From Anaerolineae bacterium (GTDB lineage: Bacteria > Chloroflexota > Anaerolineae > JAFGEY01): a stretch of DNA of 8,714 bases. The notes under the pieces were generated by a model. It was not told the origin of the DNA. It was given only the letters and a program-made list of their open reading frames with translations, and ran no database searches. Positions within the stretch are counted from its first letter, which is position 1. Every line of letters starts with the position of its first letter. Below, piece after piece: positions 6,786 to 8,714 of this stretch. The position numbers and the translations under genes were made by a program. The stretch spans positions 1 through 8,714 of the forward strand of contig JAFGJF010000631.1 of the NCBI GenBank assembly GCA_016929205.1, in the 5' to 3' direction.

Positions 6786-6821
6786 CTATTATACGTGTGT
6801 TGGATCGGTTTTGTTCGATTT
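6786..6821 (-). promoter_or_regulatory. Distal ECF-type promoter, copy 2 of a tandem pair
   Basis: On the minus strand this repeats AAATCGAACAAA (6821-6810), 9 nt, then ACACACGTAT (6800-6791). It matches the proximal copy at 28 of 34 positions, with the mismatches mostly in the spacer. Here the downstream element also contains a perfect TATAAT (6793-6788), but no good TTGACA lies 17 bp upstream, so the GAAC/CGTAT reading is preferred. The predicted start is near 6781, giving a leader of about 100 nt that includes the inverted repeat at 6750-6776. Confidence 0.55.
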
Positions 6822-6835
6822 GGGCCAAACTCAAC

Positions 6836-6862
6836 AAAAAAAGGCAACCCGATTGGGTTGCC
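6836..6862 (-). terminator. Rho-independent terminator of the ubiA-like gene
   Basis: On the minus strand GGCAACCC-AATC-GGGTTGCC forms a perfect 8-bp stem with a 4-nt loop (6862-6843), followed at once by seven T residues (6842-6836). It begins 20 nt after the stop of the UbiA-family gene. It separates that transcript from the sigma-factor operon. Confidence 0.92.
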
Positions 6863-6882
6863 TCGACAAGTGTTTGATAGTC

Positions 6883-7767
6883 TCAAAACAGGTACATCAA
6901 AATCAGCACTGTGACGCCAAACAGCAGCAGCGCGACAAGAAATGGCGGGTCGCCGAGCACGATCTCTTCCGGCGTGCCGCCCATCTTGCGAACGTGCACC
7001 AGATACTGGTAACGGAACAATGCGTACAACACAAAAGGGATCGTCAACATCATCAGCGGTTGCCCGTTGGGCCGGGGCAAGTTTTCGGCAGAAATAGTAT
7101 ACAACGAGTACCCCATCACCGCAGCTGAAGCCACGACAACCGTCATCTGATCGATCAACTCCAGGCTGTAATGCTCCAGGCTGGCACGGTGACTGTTGGC
7201 GTTTTCCTGCAGTGTGAACAACTCGTGACGGCGCTTGCCAAATCCCAAAAAGAGAGCCAACAAAGTCATACAGACGTACAACCAGGGCGAAAAACGTGCC
7301 ACTTCGATCACAACCACGCCGGCAGCCACGCGCAGCACAAACCCAGCGGCGATCGTCATCACGTCAATGATCACAAAGTGCTTGAGGAAAAACGAGTAGG
7401 CGATCATGGTTCCCAGGTAGATGACCATGATGATTCCTAATGCCATGTCAATCCAAAATGCGATGGGCAAAATGATCAAAGGAATGACAATCGCTGCCGC
7501 AATGGCGATACCGGGCTTAAGCTGGCCCGCAGGTAGGGGACGCCGACGTTTGGTGGGATGCTGGCGATCTTTTTCAATGTCCACCAGGTCATTGATCAGA
7601 TACACCGTGCTGGAAATGAGACAAAAGGCCAAGAACGTCCCCAGCGTGCGCAGCAGCGGATCGATATGAAACAACTGGCGGTCAAAGACAATGGCGGCAA
7701 AAATAAAGACATTCTTGATCCACTGCTTGGGACGCATGGTTTTGAGCAAGCCAGTAACTTGAGACAC
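6883..7767 (-). CDS. UbiA-family prenyltransferase, decaprenyl-phosphate phosphoribosyltransferase type
   Basis: A 294-residue polytopic membrane enzyme. The N-terminal RPKQWIKNVFIFA (about 12-24) and the Asp-rich NDLVDIEKD (59-67), followed by RQHPTKRRRPLPAG, are hallmarks of 5-phosphoribose transferases such as mycobacterial Rv3806c. YSFFLK (124-129) and DVMTIAAGFVLRVAAG (135-150) form the second conserved region. The known reaction transfers 5-phosphoribose from PRPP to a polyprenyl phosphate, making a lipid-linked pentose donor for cell-surface arabinan. The exact substrate here is inferred. Eight or nine hydrophobic segments fill the rest. GTG 7767 is chosen because GGAGG (7773-7777) lies 5 nt upstream. 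The longer reading frame to 7923 would overlap the previous gene by more than 100 bp, and its extra residues show no family sequence. The gene starts 47 bp after the glycosidase gene and ends at a strong terminator. Confidence 0.82.
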   Translation of the reverse strand: MSQVTGLLKTMRPKQWIKNVFIFAAIVFDRQLFHIDPLLRTLGTFLAFCLISSTVYLINDLVDIEKDRQHPTKRRRPLPAGQLKPGIAIAAAIVIPLIILPIAFWIDMALGIIMVIYLGTMIAYSFFLKHFVIIDVMTIAAGFVLRVAAGVVVIEVARFSPWLYVCMTLLALFLGFGKRRHELFTLQENANSHRASLEHYSLELIDQMTVVVASAAVMGYSLYTISAENLPRPNGQPLMMLTIPFVLYALFRYQYLVHVRKMGGTPEEIVLGDPPFLVALLLFGVTVLILMYLF

Positions 7768-7803
7768 GAGATCCTCCGGAGATTCGAAATAACTGAACGA
7801 TGG

Positions 7804-7832
7804 ATTATAACCGATCACGTGTGAACGTGCAA
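7804..7832 (-). promoter_or_regulatory. Possible sigma70-type promoter for the ubiA-like gene with an inverted repeat in its spacer
   Basis: On the minus strand TTGCAC (7832-7827), a 17-bp spacer and TATAAT (7809-7804) form a plausible housekeeping promoter overlapping the end of the glycosidase gene. The leader to GTG 7767 would be about 30 nt. CACGT (7816-7820) and ACGTG (7825-7829) form a small inverted repeat within the spacer and the edge of the -35 element. Short matches like this can arise by chance. Confidence 0.4.
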
Positions 7833-8714
7833 ATGATTTCGCTGCCCGAGCAAAAACAAAAACGGCGCCGTCGACCAGGGATGACACAACGAGTCCTTGT
7901 CGTCGCCCGAAAAACTTTCCCACGTCGTCGTCGCGTCACCGTCCAGCATTGTTCCCCACTCGCGCTTGATCAGGTCGATCGCTTCCTGTTCCAGGCCAGC
8001 CTCGCGCAATGCCGGGAGAAAGTAAAAGTGGAAATACGGCGAGCAGCGGCACAGCTGCTCATAGCCGTCAAGCATCGCCCGCATCGCCCGTGTCGCATCC
8101 GCACCCTGTACCAGGTCAAAAAACACGGCCAGGGCATTGGTCTGCCACGCCGTACCGGGCGACAAAACGCCATCGGCGACGGCATCGTGAAACACCCTTC
8201 CATCGTAGAACACGCGCCGTATCGCCGCTGCGAGACAATCCGCTTGAGCGTTCAGGTCAACAGCCTCCGCCTGGCCCAGCGATTTGGACATCTCGGCCAA
8301 CGTCCGCACAAAACCGTAGAAAAAGGCATTCAGCGGGCAGTTCGTGCCATACCGGTCGATACCGGGATGCGGAAAGTTGTGCCAGCCGATGCCCGGATGA
8401 TCGATAAAGTTGCGCAGCCCGCGCTGCGCATAGGCCTCGTCATCAAACGCCACCAGGCCATCCTCGTTCAGGTGCGCGTCGTACCATTGTTTCAACCGCA
8501 GCCCTTTGGCCAGCGTCGCCTCCGGCTGGTAATACCCACCGGTATGCGCCCTGTACAACGGCTGTCCTAGCAGCGGGATCAGGGAATAGTCGAGCAAGGT
8601 GATGTGCTGTCCTGGATAGGTGCTGGACAACTGCCCGTGCTCGTTGAACGGCACGTGCAAAAAACCCTCCAGGTACCACTCCAGGTACGACCGCGCCCCA
8701 AAGCCGCGCCACAG
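7815..8714 (-). CDS. GH78-like (alpha-L-rhamnosidase-type) six-hairpin glycosidase, C-terminal part (5' end outside window)
   Basis: The frame is open through the right edge, so 299 C-terminal residues are visible; the TTG at 8660 is internal. The region LLDYSLIPLLGQPLYRAHTGGYY (about 38-60), then LKQWYDAHLNEDGL, follows the pattern of the catalytic alpha/alpha barrel of GH78 enzymes. LSPGTAWQTNALAVFF and GDATTTWESF...DSLCHPWSTAP near the C-terminus are the best family marks. The Glu of TWESF (about 266) is at the place of the general base in GH78 relatives. These enzymes release terminal rhamnose or related sugars from glycans. The region that usually carries the general acid lies outside the window. 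The protein ends directly after the PWSTAP helix, so the beta-sandwich domain that normally follows is absent. The substrate cannot be decided from this fragment. Confidence 0.75.
   Translation of the reverse strand: MWRGFGARSYLEWYLEGFLHVPFNEHGQLSSTYPGQHITLLDYSLIPLLGQPLYRAHTGGYYQPEATLAKGLRLKQWYDAHLNEDGLVAFDDEAYAQRGLRNFIDHPGIGWHNFPHPGIDRYGTNCPLNAFFYGFVRTLAEMSKSLGQAEAVDLNAQADCLAAAIRRVFYDGRVFHDAVADGVLSPGTAWQTNALAVFFDLVQGADATRAMRAMLDGYEQLCRCSPYFHFYFLPALREAGLEQEAIDLIKREWGTMLDGDATTTWESFSGDDKDSLCHPWSTAPFLFLLGQRNHLHVHT

Noticed and set aside
6788..6793. TATAAT read as a housekeeping sigma70 -10 box
   Set aside because: No acceptable TTGACA-like element lies at 16-18 bp, and the proximal copy has changed this hexamer while keeping ACGTAT.
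7768..7923. N-terminal extension of the UbiA-family protein
   Set aside because: It overlaps the end of the glycosidase gene, adds non-family sequence, and a strong GGAGG site points to GTG 7767.
7800..8570. 256-codon open frame on the plus strand
   Set aside because: Antisense of the glycosidase gene, which has clear family motifs; the plus-strand product shows none.

Overview
The window looks like a chromosomal segment of a Chloroflexota-type bacterium, most likely an Anaerolineae relative. This is inferred from gene content: a bacterial alpha-2-macroglobulin, an ECF sigma/anti-sigma pair followed by a Gly-rich polytopic membrane protein, and a DPPR-synthase-type UbiA protein, with mixed ATG/GTG starts and fairly high GC. 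No rRNA or tRNA gene, insertion sequence, CRISPR array or phage gene was found, so the lineage cannot be fixed from the sequence alone.

Region 1 (1-3743, plus strand). The 3' part of a large membrane-anchored alpha-2-macroglobulin-family gene enters from the left edge. Its thioester position reads GLGEW instead of the usual GC(G/T)EQ, so it should not form the covalent protease trap. Its stop overlaps by 4 bp (ATGA) the start of a D12-class adenine DNA methyltransferase with no restriction partner in view.

Region 2 (3788-6677, minus strand; convergent with region 1). A compact cluster reads ECF sigma factor, zinc-finger membrane anti-sigma factor, polytopic membrane protein with an acidic tail, and HemG-like flavodoxin. 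The first three genes are tightly spaced. The flavodoxin follows a 64-bp gap holding mutually exclusive hairpins, one of which would cover its ribosome binding site.

Region 3 (6678-6882). This short non-coding stretch is the most structured part of the window. It contains a strong rho-independent terminator for the upstream ubiA-like gene, then two near-identical 34-bp promoter-like units of the form GAACAAA-N14-ACGTAT, 104 bp apart and both pointing at the sigma gene. A 10-bp inverted repeat lies between them. The simplest reading is a tandem, probably autoregulated ECF promoter.

Region 4 (6883-8714, minus strand). The 3' part of a GH78-like (alpha-L-rhamnosidase-like) six-hairpin glycosidase enters from the right edge. 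It is followed by a UbiA-family membrane prenyltransferase of the decaprenyl-phosphate phosphoribosyltransferase type, which has its own good ribosome binding site and a plausible internal promoter. No complete new defence or mobile system is visible. The best leads are the thioester-less macroglobulin coupled to a methyltransferase and the duplicated ECF promoter.
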